This document shows, piece by piece, positions 41,747-51,208 of a stretch of DNA of 64,000 bases. The first letter of the stretch is position 1. Each line of letters starts with the position of its first letter. The stretch comes from Thiogranum sp. (GTDB lineage Bacteria > Pseudomonadota > Gammaproteobacteria > DSM-19610). The position numbers and the translations under genes are program-made. Location: contig JAGFJP010000100.1 in NCBI GenBank assembly GCA_024102665.1, forward strand, positions 1 to 64,000, in the 5' to 3' direction. The notes beneath the pieces were generated by a model. The model had not been told where the DNA came from. It saw only the letters and a program-made list of their open reading frames with translations, and ran no database searches.

Positions 41747-42607
41747 ATGAAAGAGCGACTGCTTCAATACGCCTACCTTATGCGGCTTCACAGGCCGGTG
41801 GGGTTTTATCTTTTGCTGTGGCCGACGTTGTGGGCTATCTGGATTGCCAGCGAAGGCAGACCGGACCCGCTCGTGCTCTTTGTTTTCGTCGCCGGAGTGT
41901 TGCTGATGCGGTCTGCCGGCTGTGTGATCAACGATTATGCAGACAGGCATTTCGATCCGCACGTCGAGCGCACCCGGGACAGACCGGTCGCGGCGGGTCG
42001 CGTCACGCCTCAAGAGGCGTTGGTTCTGTTTGCAGTTCTCTGTCTGCTGGCATTCGGCCTTGTGCTGTTGATGAACCGCCTGACGATCTACCTGTCCGTG
42101 GTGGCTGTGCTGCTGGCGGCAAGCTACCCGTTTATGAAACGGTATACCTATCTTCCGCAGGTCTATCTCGGCGCAGCGTTCGGCTGGGCGATTCCAATGG
42201 CGTTCGCGGCGCAGACGGGGGCGGTTCCGAAAGTGGCCTGGTTGTTGTTTGTTGCCAACGTGCTTTGGGCAACAGCGTACGACACGATGTACGGTATGGT
42301 GGACCGGAAAGATGATCTGAAAATCGGCGTGAAATCGACGGCTATTCTTTTTGGCGATGCCGATCGTGCGATAATCGCCGTCATTCAGCTGTTTTTGCTG
42401 GGCGCGTTGCTGTTGGCGGGTCACGCAGCCGGCCTGGGCGGCTATTACTATTTCGGGGTGTTGCTGGCAGGCGGGTTCGCTCTTTACCAGCAATACCTCA
42501 TTCGCGAGCGTAATCCCGGCTTGTGTTTCAAGGCGTTTCTGAACAACAACTGGTTTGGTGCTGCGGTGTTTTCCGGTATCGCCCTGGATTATCTGGCGTC
42601 TGCATAG
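41747..42607 (+). CDS. ubiA: 4-Hydroxybenzoate octaprenyltransferase
   Basis: 286 aa integral membrane prenyltransferase with about eight helices. The two Asp-rich sites are NDYADRHFD (62-70) and [13 protein letters not shown] (178-190), which bind the prenyl diphosphate through Mg2+. It joins 4-hydroxybenzoate to the polyprenyl chain. The frame is open 21 codons upstream, but the ATG at 41747 gives the family N-terminus. Confidence 0.96.
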   Translation: MKERLLQYAYLMRLHRPVGFYLLLWPTLWAIWIASEGRPDPLVLFVFVAGVLLMRSAGCVINDYADRHFDPHVERTRDRPVAAGRVTPQEALVLFAVLCLLAFGLVLLMNRLTIYLSVVAVLLAASYPFMKRYTYLPQVYLGAAFGWAIPMAFAAQTGAVPKVAWLLFVANVLWATAYDTMYGMVDRKDDLKIGVKSTAILFGDADRAIIAVIQLFLLGALLLAGHAAGLGGYYYFGVLLAGGFALYQQYLIRERNPGLCFKAFLNNNWFGAAVFSGIALDYLASA

Positions 42608-42622
42608 AGCGAGGCACCGCTT

Positions 42623-42892
42623 TTATCGATCCCGCCGCTCCGCACTCGATGACTGCTCGCCGGTGGCGCGGCGTGCCAGCAGGACACCGATGATAAGCAT
42701 GGTCGCGGCGGTGACGAAGACCACCCCGAAGACCACCAGAGTCCAGCCATGATTGTGGTCACCGGAGACGATCGGAAGGAATGCGATCTCATACCCCGAC
42801 AGGCTCAAGGTGCCAAGACCTATAAACAGGCATCCCACCATATCCAGTGCGATTGCAGTCACCGGTACCTTGAATCGTTTCTGCGCGTCCAT
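42623..42892 (-). CDS. Small membrane protein of unknown function
   Basis: 89 aa with two membrane helices (about 9-30 and 47-72) and a charged C-terminal tail. No family recognised. It lies 30 bases after the AgmX-like gene in this start (15 with the upstream ATG at 42907) and ends the ten-gene envelope operon. GGAG nine bases before the ATG at 42892 favours that start. Confidence 0.6.
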   Translation of the reverse strand: MDAQKRFKVPVTAIALDMVGCLFIGLGTLSLSGYEIAFLPIVSGDHNHGWTLVVFGVVFVTAATMLIIGVLLARRATGEQSSSAERRDR

Positions 42893-42922
42893 GTGCAGTA
42901 GCTCCATTACCTTGCCCGTATA

Positions 42923-43870
42923 TCAGGTGGGCAGAAAATCGATCGGGTATGTAATCGTGACGGCGTCGACCTGTTTGGCGCCAAAATTGAACATCTTTAT
43001 CCGCTGGACCAGTTTGCGCTCCAGGTCCGGTTCGCGGAGTTCGCTCGAAATGAGCTCAATGTCCGTTATCTTGCCCGATGGGTCTATGGTCAGACTGAGG
43101 ACCAGTTTTCCCTGCAATGTTGGATCATTGCGCAAAGCCCGGTTGTAAAGGCTGTAAATCGCGCTTTTGTTTCGGTCGAATACGATCTGGATTTCCTCGA
43201 TGCTGCGGGCGATGCTGCGGCCATCCTTCCGCGATGTCCTGTCGATCGACTCACTGGTGATCGTACTCTGTACTTCGGTAGCGGTGCGTCCCGCCAGCCT
43301 GGTGGATCCTGTGTCGCGGCTGAGTCGCGAGGTATTGATTCCCTGACTGCCGCTTCCGACTTTCGACGTAATGAGTGCGCGTTCGGTCTGTTTCGCCTGC
43401 GAACCGTTGCTGGTGAGCCGGCTTGCGCCTTTCACGTCGTCAATCGATTGACCGCGTAGATCCGCCAGCGCATCCTGCATCGCCAGCAAACCGGCTGTCG
43501 CGGCTTTTTTACGGGCCTGCTCGGTCCGATCCGCTTTCGGTGGCGCAACTTCTGGTTGCTTTTCCAATTTGGGTTGCGGCTTTTTCTCCGGTTCAGGCTT
43601 TTCCCTGATTTCAGGTTTGGGTTCCGGCTTCGGCTTCTGCACAGGCTCTACCCGGGGCTTGGGCTCGGTCATCTTTTCGAAAATGAGTTTGGCCACCCGC
43701 GGCGGCAGTTCAACTTCCTGATGTGCAGGATTCTTGAACACCGGGAGCATCGGGATCGCAACGCCAAGGACCATTGTCACGACAAGAACAATCGTCGTGA
43801 CCTTGCGGAAGCGGCGCTCGTCCTCGGCGGAAACCGACCACGGCAGTGAAAGTGAATGAGAGTAGATCAT
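42923..43870 (-). CDS. AgmX/PglI C-terminal domain protein (TonB-like)
   Basis: 315 aa. A short cytoplasmic N-terminus, one membrane helix (about 25-43), a Pro/Lys/Glu-rich rod (69-112), a central Ala/Ser-rich region, then a C-terminal domain (about 226-315: IQIVFDRNKSAIYSLYNRALRNDP...GKLVLSLTIDPSGKI) of the AgmX/PglI type, related to TonB. It is expected to pass energy from the ExbB/ExbD motor to partners in the periplasm or outer membrane. Nine bases after the second exbD. In Myxococcus, AgmX (GltJ) belongs to the gliding/Glt complex. Confidence 0.88.
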   Translation of the reverse strand: MIYSHSLSLPWSVSAEDERRFRKVTTIVLVVTMVLGVAIPMLPVFKNPAHQEVELPPRVAKLIFEKMTEPKPRVEPVQKPKPEPKPEIREKPEPEKKPQPKLEKQPEVAPPKADRTEQARKKAATAGLLAMQDALADLRGQSIDDVKGASRLTSNGSQAKQTERALITSKVGSGSQGINTSRLSRDTGSTRLAGRTATEVQSTITSESIDRTSRKDGRSIARSIEEIQIVFDRNKSAIYSLYNRALRNDPTLQGKLVLSLTIDPSGKITDIELISSELREPDLERKLVQRIKMFNFGAKQVDAVTITYPIDFLPT

Positions 43871-43879
43871 CTGGATTTC

Positions 43880-44386
43880 CTAACTCTCCTGGACAGCCTT
43901 CTGCATGACGGCCAGGGAAATTCTTCCGTAACCAGCGTCTGTGCAGGTTGTCATGACTTTTTTCAGGAGCGCGTAGGGAATATTCTTATTGCCCATGATA
44001 GTCACCTCGGGCGCTGGAGACGCTTCGGAGCTGGTCGGCAGCAGGCGTCTGTGGTCCTGCGACTCAAGAGCCTGTTGCAGGGCCTTGATGTTGCTGCCGG
44101 CGCTTCCCACGACATCGGATACGCGCGCAACTGCATTGCCCTGAACCAGAATATCCCGCTCGGTTATCATAACCACCACGTTCTGGCGCGGCTTCTGTTC
44201 GGCGACGGATTCAGGCAATTCAACGCTTCTGGTGCTTGGAAGAACTTCGCCGTCCGAAGAGTTGACCAGGAGAAAAAACACCAGAATCGTGAAAATATCC
44301 ATCAGCGAAACGAGATTGAACGCCGGCGTTCGCCTGTGTCGCTGATGGCTGCGCTCCATGCGGCGCGCGCGACGGGACTGTTTCAC
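43880..44386 (-). CDS. ExbD/TolR-family protein, copy 2
   Basis: 168 aa. One N-terminal membrane helix (about 24-43) contains the conserved proton-carrying Asp at D30 in SLMDIFTILVFFLL, followed by a periplasmic domain (about 45-168). Start is GTG at 44386 with GAGGAG overlapping the end of the previous exbD, two bases after its stop. An open frame further upstream is not coding. It should be the energised partner of the ExbB-like channel. Confidence 0.9.
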   Translation of the reverse strand: MKQSRRARRMERSHQRHRRTPAFNLVSLMDIFTILVFFLLVNSSDGEVLPSTRSVELPESVAEQKPRQNVVVMITERDILVQGNAVARVSDVVGSAGSNIKALQQALESQDHRRLLPTSSEASPAPEVTIMGNKNIPYALLKKVMTTCTDAGYGRISLAVMQKAVQES

Positions 44387-44387
44387 G

Positions 44388-44915
44388 TTAGTCGCTCCTC
44401 TCGGCGGTGCGCAGTTCAGCCGTTGGCGCGTCACCGATAGAAATATTTGGGAAAAGTTCGGCCATGACGGATGCCCCCTCCTTGTCGACACGAACCACGC
44501 GCAAGGTGTCCATCATCGCAACGAGGCGCTCATAGGAAATATCTTTCTCCAGAAGCAGCGTCACATCCTGCTTGTCGGGATAGCGGGCCTTGATCTGTTG
44601 CAGCAGTTCGCTGATTTCCACGAGATAGCTTGCGTCGTCGGTAACATCGATGCGTCTCAGCAGGCCGTTTTTCAGATCACCGATTTCAACACTGTGCCGG
44701 CGCACGATAATTTCCAGGTGAAAGTCCTGATCGTCCTGCTTCGACGAGGGGCTGGAACTGCCGGGGACCGGCAGATTCAGATCCAGAATTGTTATCCGCG
44801 AAAACACTGCTGTAATCAGCAGGAACGGAACAAGTATGACCATCAGGTTCATGAACGCCGTTATGTTCACCTCGGCGGGATCGCCAAGGTGATTCTTGCG
44901 CCAGCGACGTTTCAT
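44388..44915 (-). CDS. ExbD/TolR-family protein, copy 1 (Asp to Asn in the membrane helix)
   Basis: 175 aa: membrane helix about 17-40, then a periplasmic domain. The segment VNITAFMNLMVILVPFLL aligns with the ExbD signature V-T-P-L-h-D-V-M-L-V-L-L, so N23 occupies the place of the essential Asp; the codon is AAC (44849-44847). This subunit is therefore probably unable to carry protons and may be structural. Start overlaps the exbB stop by four bases. Confidence 0.88.
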   Translation of the reverse strand: MKRRWRKNHLGDPAEVNITAFMNLMVILVPFLLITAVFSRITILDLNLPVPGSSSPSSKQDDQDFHLEIIVRRHSVEIGDLKNGLLRRIDVTDDASYLVEISELLQQIKARYPDKQDVTLLLEKDISYERLVAMMDTLRVVRVDKEGASVMAELFPNISIGDAPTAELRTAERSD

Positions 44916-45559
44916 TGCGCGGTGGCTCCGCGACGCTCGGTGATGATGTTGAGGAATTTCACCGAAGCCATTTCCAGACTATCCACCAGTTCGGTGGTCT
45001 TGGTCTGCAATACCGTATAGATCAGCAGTAGCGGAATCGCAGCCATCAATCCGAAAGCGGTCGTATTCATGGCGACGGATATACTGGCGGACAGCATATC
45101 GGCTTTCTCGGCGGGGTTGGCGTTGGCCACCGCCGTAAAAGCCTGGATCAGACCCATGATGGTGCCCAGCAGTCCGAGCAAGGTGGCGATATTCGCAAAA
45201 GTAGCCAGGTAGTGCGTGCGCTTTTCCAGGCGCGGTACCGTCTCCATAAGACCCTCTTCCATGGCGACCTCGACGTCGTCGCGACGCGTGGCACCGCTGG
45301 CGCGATCCAGGCCGTAGCGCAGGATTCGACCGAGTGCCGCCCTGGATTTCTCCGTCACCGCTACGGCCTGGCCGTAATTGCCATCCATAAGCAGCGGCAT
45401 AACCTGCTTCCAGATGCGCTGGTTGGTAGCCCGGGCTGCGGTGAGGTATATGTAGCGCTCGATGGCAATTGCCACTCCGAGTGCCAGTACCGCCACAATC
45501 GGGTACATAAACAGGCCGCCCGCCTGAAAAAACGTGACAAGTGCCGAGTAGATATCCAT
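44912..45559 (-). CDS. MotA/TolQ/ExbB proton channel family protein
   Basis: 215 aa with three membrane helices (about 13-35, 118-142, 160-185). GLLGTIMGLIQAF and SISVAMNTTAFGLMAAIPLLLIY are the ExbB/TolQ signature regions. It would form the pentameric channel around an ExbD dimer and use the proton motive force. The frame is open 63 codons upstream, overlapping the preceding gene, but the ATG at 45559 fits the family N-terminus. Confidence 0.93.
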   Translation of the reverse strand: MDIYSALVTFFQAGGLFMYPIVAVLALGVAIAIERYIYLTAARATNQRIWKQVMPLLMDGNYGQAVAVTEKSRAALGRILRYGLDRASGATRRDDVEVAMEEGLMETVPRLEKRTHYLATFANIATLLGLLGTIMGLIQAFTAVANANPAEKADMLSASISVAMNTTAFGLMAAIPLLLIYTVLQTKTTELVDSLEMASVKFLNIITERRGATAQ

Positions 45560-45612
45560 GGTGAACTCCTTGATAGTAGGCCTATTGTTTTCGGGGAAGT
45601 CGCAGTGCGGCT

Positions 45613-45975
45613 TTAGTCCTTTTTGTGAACCAGGTCGTAATACTGCAGCTTGCGCCGGAAGACATCCGGGTCGACGGGTTGCAAGGCTTCGTCGATCAGT
45701 GTGTTTATGGGCCGATCCGGCGCCATTGCCGATTCGGGGTCTTTCCACGGGACGATGAACAGCGCTTTCGGCAATTCACGGTTGCCGATGACTGCCATGC
45801 CATCCATTTCGAGTGACTGCTCGCCTGAAACGTCATCCGCCAAGCTGGTGGCGACGACCAGAAGCACCGCCGGAAAGACGGACTTCAGCGCCATGAACCA
45901 AGGCGGTTGCGTCGGCGTAACCTGGTCGCCAGACCAATGGTTGCGTAACGGGCAGATGAAAGGGCGCCGTTTCAT
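45613..45975 (-). CDS. Small envelope protein of unknown function
   Basis: 120 aa. A 27-residue charged N-terminus precedes one hydrophobic stretch (about 28-46), then an acidic domain with LPKALFIVPWKDPE. No family recognised. The ATG lies in an ATGA overlap with the TPR lipoprotein stop, with AGGA seven bases upstream, which supports this start. Position before exbB suggests an accessory part of the envelope machine. Confidence 0.65.
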   Translation of the reverse strand: MKRRPFICPLRNHWSGDQVTPTQPPWFMALKSVFPAVLLVVATSLADDVSGEQSLEMDGMAVIGNRELPKALFIVPWKDPESAMAPDRPINTLIDEALQPVDPDVFRRKLQYYDLVHKKD

Positions 45976-46586
45976 TGTTTCATCCTCGCCTGCGTGTCGC
46001 CCAGACGCCGCTCCAGATCAGCCACCCAGGCGTTTACGTCGGAATCGGTGTCCCCGGTCAGCTCTACATATTTCCTGTAATGATCCAGAGCCAGCGCAGG
46101 TTGCTGCAGGTACAAATCGTAAAGGATGCCGATATTGCGGTGCGCCAGGGCATATCCGGGATTCAGTTTCAATGCCCGGTCATAGGCGTCGAGCGCTGCA
46201 TCAAACTCGCCACGCGCGCGGTACAGGATCCCGAGTTGCTGATGCGCCACCGCATTGTCCGGGTTCAGTTCAATGGCTGTGGCCAATGCTTCCATCGCCG
46301 CATCCGGTTCGTCGTTGCGCTCGTAGGCGATACCGAGGTTCAACCAGGGGCCTGCCAGCTCAGGCTGTTTCCTGATGAATCCCCGCAGGGCGGTTATTGC
46401 AGCCGGATAGTTCCCGCTTTGCATCAGGGCGAGAGCGTTTTCGTAATCGCGCGGCAGCGAAGGCGGCTCATTGACTCGATCCTGCGATTCCCCGCGCGTG
46501 GCTACGCTGCCACACCCGTTGAGGAGCGCCGCCACGGCCAGGCAGGCCAAAATCCGATTACTGAAGAACAGCAACAAATTTCTCAC
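45972..46586 (-). CDS. TPR lipoprotein
   Basis: 204 aa. Lipobox LLNGC (Cys 25) after a short signal peptide, then about four TPR repeats (residues 45-180; AWLNLGIAYERND-type and AVAHQQLGILYRARGEFDAALDAY units). Start chosen is GTG at 46586, with AAGGAAG eight bases upstream; the ATG at 46604 has a poorer site. It overlaps the end of the preceding gene by 29 bases. A periplasmic scaffold role is likely; AglT/GltE of Myxococcus is a comparable TPR lipoprotein. Confidence 0.82.
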   Translation of the reverse strand: MRNLLLFFSNRILACLAVAALLNGCGSVATRGESQDRVNEPPSLPRDYENALALMQSGNYPAAITALRGFIRKQPELAGPWLNLGIAYERNDEPDAAMEALATAIELNPDNAVAHQQLGILYRARGEFDAALDAYDRALKLNPGYALAHRNIGILYDLYLQQPALALDHYRKYVELTGDTDSDVNAWVADLERRLGDTQARMKQ

Positions 46587-49353
46587 TTTTCTCTTCCTTG
46601 CCATAGCGCACCGGCATGAACTCTGCCAGCGCCGCCATGCTTTCCTTCACCCAGTGATCGTAATGGCCGGCACTGATACGCTGGACATTCGCTTCATGCA
46701 CCTCAATGGCCTTTTCCTCAAACGGGTATGCCTGCTCTTCGAGGAGGATCTCGTACTGTTCGAGTTCTTCGTCATTGAGATTGCGGGGTCGTTCCGAGCC
46801 CATCAAGGCCTTGCCGAAATCGGAATAGATTTCCCCGATCCTGAACGTTGCCTGTGTGGTGACTTCGGAAACATGGTATGCGGCCGCATCCGTGTAGCCC
46901 TTGATGGCCACCTGCATAAACTTCTTCTTCAAGGCGAGATTCTTCTGCAGCGGCTCTTTCAGCTGAATTCCTTCATAGGCAGCGCGTTCGGATTCAACGA
47001 GCGCAAGCTGCGCGTGTGCCGCGAGAAACCGCGTTCTGTCTGAGCGCTGCGGACCGGCGGCCCTGTCGGCTTCAATGATCTTTCTGTACCAGTAGCGTTG
47101 TTTGTCACCGTCTTTGGCGTGCGCATAAAGCGTCACAAGTTGCTGGCGAGCCTCCATGGCCTGCTCGGCAGGGTGCGGAAACTGTTCGACGAACCGCTTG
47201 TACGCCGCAATAGCGTCCGCACCCTGGCCTGCGTTCTGGTACAGCGAAGCGGCCGTCCAGATCGCTTCACGTTTGAGCTGTGGATCGGCCTCGGAATCGG
47301 CAATCCGTGTGAACTCCGCGGCCGCCTGCAATGGCTGATGATTTTCCTGATAAAGAACCGCGAGCTTTCTCGTGGCGTCAAGCTGCAGCTCATGCCCCGG
47401 GTAACTGTGTCGCCAGTTTTCGAGTATGGCGATGGCCGATGCCCACTGTTGCAAGGCGATATGAGCCGCGGCAGCATCATACTGCGCGGCTACATTTATC
47501 GTGGAGCCGGGAACCACGGCCTTTATGCGCAGAAAATGCTCAGCCGCCGAAGCCAGATCTCCTGCCGACCGGGCGTTTTCACCCTGCTTGTAGATGCTCG
47601 CGGCCAGCTTCTCCAGAAGCCCCGGACGCCGTTCGTCGCCGGATCGGATGCGCGACAGCACTTCCTGATACGCCGCTTCGGCGCGCTGGTAATCCTCCAG
47701 GTCAAACTGCGCGTGTGCGATTACTGTCCAGGCGGAAAGCTGAAGTTCCGGTGCGGCATCGGGCTGTGAGACCACTGCAGTGGCAGCCGTGGTGGCAGCC
47801 TCAAAGTCCTTCAGCGCATACAACTGCTGAGCGGCAAGTGTGCGCACCGGTACTGCCTGGGGGTGATCCGGAAAACCATCGGCGAACCTTAATGCGCTTC
47901 CGATTGCGGCGAGGTGCCAATCCGCTTTGGCTTTCCCGTTGAGAATCGACTCGTGTTTCTGGTATGCGAGCAGCGCAGCGTAACCGGCTTCCGCAGCCTT
48001 TTCGTGGCGGCCATGGTTATACGCAGTGCGCTCGTACTGGGTCGCTGCTTTTCCATGTTCGCCTGCGCTTGTCAGCAGCTCCGCGTAGAGAAAGTTCATG
48101 TACGGCGATTGCGCGCTGTGGGGAAACGCACGCAGATACAGTTCGTACCAGCGTCCGGCTTGCGCAAAGGCATCGGGCGTTTTCTGATTCTGAGCCTGTG
48201 CATGGTAATGTTGCGCAACGTCCTGCAAGTGACGTTGCACCTGTTGCAGAACTTCGCTGGCCTGCCCGGGATCGTGTCGCTGCCAGTAGTCGCTTTCCGG
48301 TTGATAGCGTTCCACGAACGCCTGCTTTTCCAGAAGGACCTGTGTACCAAAACCCGCTTGCCTGAATACGTCAATCACACGAGACCGGAACAGCGGTGCC
48401 TCGTGGTGATCGGGATGGTGATCGGCAAACAGGCGGTAGCTGTGAGCGGCGTCTGTAAAACGCTCTTTTGACAAATGCAGCGCCGCAAGTTTGGCATATA
48501 TCAGCGGTTCATACGCCCGCGATCCATGTCGCTGGAAATATGCGGCGACTTCCTCCGCATCGCCCATGTAAGAGAAACTCAGGCTCACAGCACGCAATGT
48601 GTCGTCCAGGCGCTCTTGTTCTGCGGGCTTCATTCGGTCCGGCAAATCTGCACTGTCATGAGAGCCGATATTTTCATCCAAGAGCTGCATATGTGCGTTC
48701 AGCGCGGCTTCATAATCGTTTTGCTTGAAGCGTGCCCAGCCGATCTTGTAAAGGGCCTGTTGATGGAAGGAAGAGTTCCTGTCGTGATCAAGAACCGCTT
48801 GATAAGCCGCTTCCGCCTGCTGATATTCGCGGCGGACGAACAGGTATTCACCCCGCCTGAACTGCGCTTCGTCATACTGGCTGCCACCGGCGTGCTGTTG
48901 CGTATATTCAGTCAAGGTAGCCATCGCCGGCTCGATCGCGCCGCTTTGTTCGTAGGCACGGGCCAGCTGGTACAGCGCGGAGTCGTTGCGGTGGTGCGCA
49001 GGAAAGCGTTGCAGCAGCTCCGCATAAAGCTGCGCCGCGCGCGACTGTCCTGTACGGGGTACGGGTGCGCCTTCGACAAAGGCGTTTTGTTCCTCGAGGA
49101 GATTCAGATCGGCGAGGCGCCGCATTGCCTCAGGAACAAAAACGTTATTCGGTGACTCATCGAGAAAATCCTGGTAATGCTGCATTGCCGATTTACGGCT
49201 CTCAGCGAGAGGCGCCATCGGAACCGGAGGCAACACGGGTTTGCTGAGTTCCCCGATGACGGGCTCCCTGTCACGGCCGACGGGGGAAAACGCACCGCAG
49301 CCAGCGAGACTCGCGGATGCTATCAGAGGCAGAATCAGAGAACGCGCCTTCAT
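46558..49353 (-). CDS. Large TPR lipoprotein
   Basis: 931 aa. Signal peptide with lipobox SLAGC (Cys 19), then TPR/Sel1-like helical repeats through most of the chain (visible units such as DSALYQLARAYEQSGAIEPAM, YKIGWARFKQNDYEAALNAH, EAIWTAASLYQNAGQGADAI). No enzymatic motif. It is probably anchored to the outer-membrane inner leaflet and serves as a large protein-interaction scaffold; it resembles AgmU/GltD of Myxococcus in size and repeat content. ATGA overlap with the upstream gene. Confidence 0.88.
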   Translation of the reverse strand: MKARSLILPLIASASLAGCGAFSPVGRDREPVIGELSKPVLPPVPMAPLAESRKSAMQHYQDFLDESPNNVFVPEAMRRLADLNLLEEQNAFVEGAPVPRTGQSRAAQLYAELLQRFPAHHRNDSALYQLARAYEQSGAIEPAMATLTEYTQQHAGGSQYDEAQFRRGEYLFVRREYQQAEAAYQAVLDHDRNSSFHQQALYKIGWARFKQNDYEAALNAHMQLLDENIGSHDSADLPDRMKPAEQERLDDTLRAVSLSFSYMGDAEEVAAYFQRHGSRAYEPLIYAKLAALHLSKERFTDAAHSYRLFADHHPDHHEAPLFRSRVIDVFRQAGFGTQVLLEKQAFVERYQPESDYWQRHDPGQASEVLQQVQRHLQDVAQHYHAQAQNQKTPDAFAQAGRWYELYLRAFPHSAQSPYMNFLYAELLTSAGEHGKAATQYERTAYNHGRHEKAAEAGYAALLAYQKHESILNGKAKADWHLAAIGSALRFADGFPDHPQAVPVRTLAAQQLYALKDFEAATTAATAVVSQPDAAPELQLSAWTVIAHAQFDLEDYQRAEAAYQEVLSRIRSGDERRPGLLEKLAASIYKQGENARSAGDLASAAEHFLRIKAVVPGSTINVAAQYDAAAAHIALQQWASAIAILENWRHSYPGHELQLDATRKLAVLYQENHQPLQAAAEFTRIADSEADPQLKREAIWTAASLYQNAGQGADAIAAYKRFVEQFPHPAEQAMEARQQLVTLYAHAKDGDKQRYWYRKIIEADRAAGPQRSDRTRFLAAHAQLALVESERAAYEGIQLKEPLQKNLALKKKFMQVAIKGYTDAAAYHVSEVTTQATFRIGEIYSDFGKALMGSERPRNLNDEELEQYEILLEEQAYPFEEKAIEVHEANVQRISAGHYDHWVKESMAALAEFMPVRYGKEEKSEKFVAVLQ

Positions 49354-51206
49354 GGCCGGGCTTCCGGGTTGCCGGCGAGTTGGTCGTAGGCGCGAGCCAG
49401 TGCGTAGCGCGCCTGGTTTCGGTAGCTCACGAGACGCTGGTTACGGCTTTCGAGCTCCTGTCGAGCGAGCCGCTGAATACGGTTGCTGGAGCTGTTGCGC
49501 GCTGTTTGTATTTGCGGCAGAAGCTTTCGGATGCGCTCGCGCAATGCATTGATCCGGGCGTCGTAGCCGTCGAAACCGGCGCGCGCCGTCTCCAGTTGCC
49601 CGGCGAGCCGTTGTTGCCTGGACGCGGCCTCGTCGACGGCCTGCTTGAGTGTATCCAGCTGTTTACGGGCGCCCCACAGGCGAGCCCTGTAATCAGACTG
49701 TATCTGCCAGTAAAGGATACCCCGCAGCCATGTTGCCCGATCCAGCATGTCCCGAAAGCGTGGTTCGGCAGGTAATGCGCGAAGTCTGGCCTGAACGGAA
49801 TCCAGTTTTTCCCATTGCTGCTTTTCGCTGCTGCTGGCGAGGCCGAGCGGATCACCCCGGGTCGTCTGCTCCTGCAACCTGACCTGAAGTTGATGCCAAC
49901 GGCTTCCGAGAGTTTCAGCGTCGGCTTCAAGAAGGCGTTGACGCACAAGAGGAGCACGTTGTGCATAGGCCTGACGGCGAGCGTCCACCATGTCGTAATA
50001 GATTTCCGTGTTTTCAAGCCAGTCATCGAGCACGTTCTGCAGAAAACCCAGGTCGCGGTAGTTCTTGAGTTCTTCCTGAAAATCGTGACCGGATAGCACG
50101 TCGATCAGGTAACGCCCCGCGGGAACCTCTTCCAAGGTGCTGTTCGATCGCAACCAGCCACCGGAATCCCCGGTATCGATCTGACCGAGCATGGAAAGCA
50201 GTGCGCCTGACTCCACGGAACTGATGGCGTGCGCGAGTTCCGCCTCTTCGCTGTCGTAATAGCGTATCGCGTGGTCGTAGTAATAAATGGCGCGTTGCTG
50301 ATCGCCGAGTTTGGTCAGGGCGTAAGGTACCGCCAGATGCGCTTCCTGAACCGGGGGATCGAAACTGGCCAGCTGAATCAGCGTCAGCCACGGTGTGAGA
50401 GCGTTTTCGTAGTTACCCAGCTCGGCGTCCGCCCATCCCGCACCCAAAAGCGCGGCCTGCATGAATGGTCCACGCAATCGCACACGATTGAGGAATTCTC
50501 TGGCTTTTTCCGGGTCTCCCGCGCGTAACAGCTCGTACCCCAATCCCAGGTTGGCGCGATCGCGTAACGCCTTCATCTCATCGCTGTCCGATCGTGCTGT
50601 TCCCAGGTTGTCCAGAACCGCGCGCCCTTTCTCGATTTCTCCGGCGCGCAGCAGTGCGATTCCGCGGTTGATGCGAAGATATTCCTCCCATCCTTCCGGG
50701 GCCTTCACGACCTCGAGACTGTCAGCGGCTTCCTTGTTCTGCCCGAGTGCCATGCGGATGTTGGCGCCCAGCACCGCAACTTCAGCCTGCATCGCTTTGT
50801 CGTCTGACTTGCCGATCTTCTGCAGAGTCGAGAAGGCTTTGTCGTGAAAGCCGCGTTGGTGTGATATACGGGTCAGGTAGTAACTGACCCGGCCGTACAG
50901 TTCCGGATCAGAGTCAGGCGTCAAAAGCGTGCTGAAATGCCTGTCAGCTTCATCCAGCAAACCATAGGAGAGCTGCAGGCCCCCCAGCAACAGATTCGCT
51001 TCTGTATGATGGTGCCGCAACAGCTCCTGCTCTTGTGCGGCCATCAAGTGCGTGATCGCCGTGAAATAGTCGCGCTGGTAAAAATGGAAAAGAACTTCAC
51101 CGTAATGAAGGTCGCGCACCTGCTGCGGCTGTTTCGCTGCAGCGATAACTGTGCCGGCCGCTGCCAGCGGGATTGCCAGCAACAGGATTTGAAGCGCGCG
51201 CCTCAC
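49350..51206 (-). CDS. Secreted helical-repeat protein
   Basis: 618 aa. Signal peptide (about 1-24), TPR-like repeats in the first 350 residues (LLLGGLQLSYGLLDEADRHF, VSYYLTRISHQRGFHDKAF), then a helical, coiled-coil-rich C-terminus (about 420-610, Arg/Gln/Glu-rich). No family name is certain. GTG at 51206 is preceded by AAGGAG with eight bases spacing and follows the stop of the 171-aa gene by two bases. Probably a periplasmic component of the same machine. Confidence 0.82.
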   Translation of the reverse strand: MRRALQILLLAIPLAAAGTVIAAAKQPQQVRDLHYGEVLFHFYQRDYFTAITHLMAAQEQELLRHHHTEANLLLGGLQLSYGLLDEADRHFSTLLTPDSDPELYGRVSYYLTRISHQRGFHDKAFSTLQKIGKSDDKAMQAEVAVLGANIRMALGQNKEAADSLEVVKAPEGWEEYLRINRGIALLRAGEIEKGRAVLDNLGTARSDSDEMKALRDRANLGLGYELLRAGDPEKAREFLNRVRLRGPFMQAALLGAGWADAELGNYENALTPWLTLIQLASFDPPVQEAHLAVPYALTKLGDQQRAIYYYDHAIRYYDSEEAELAHAISSVESGALLSMLGQIDTGDSGGWLRSNSTLEEVPAGRYLIDVLSGHDFQEELKNYRDLGFLQNVLDDWLENTEIYYDMVDARRQAYAQRAPLVRQRLLEADAETLGSRWHQLQVRLQEQTTRGDPLGLASSSEKQQWEKLDSVQARLRALPAEPRFRDMLDRATWLRGILYWQIQSDYRARLWGARKQLDTLKQAVDEAASRQQRLAGQLETARAGFDGYDARINALRERIRKLLPQIQTARNSSSNRIQRLARQELESRNQRLVSYRNQARYALARAYDQLAGNPEARP

Positions 51207-51208
51207 AA

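Noticed and set aside
41147-42493. 448-aa frame opposite ubiC and ubiA
   Set aside because: Antisense to two complete recognised genes; no signal, motif or ribosome-binding site.
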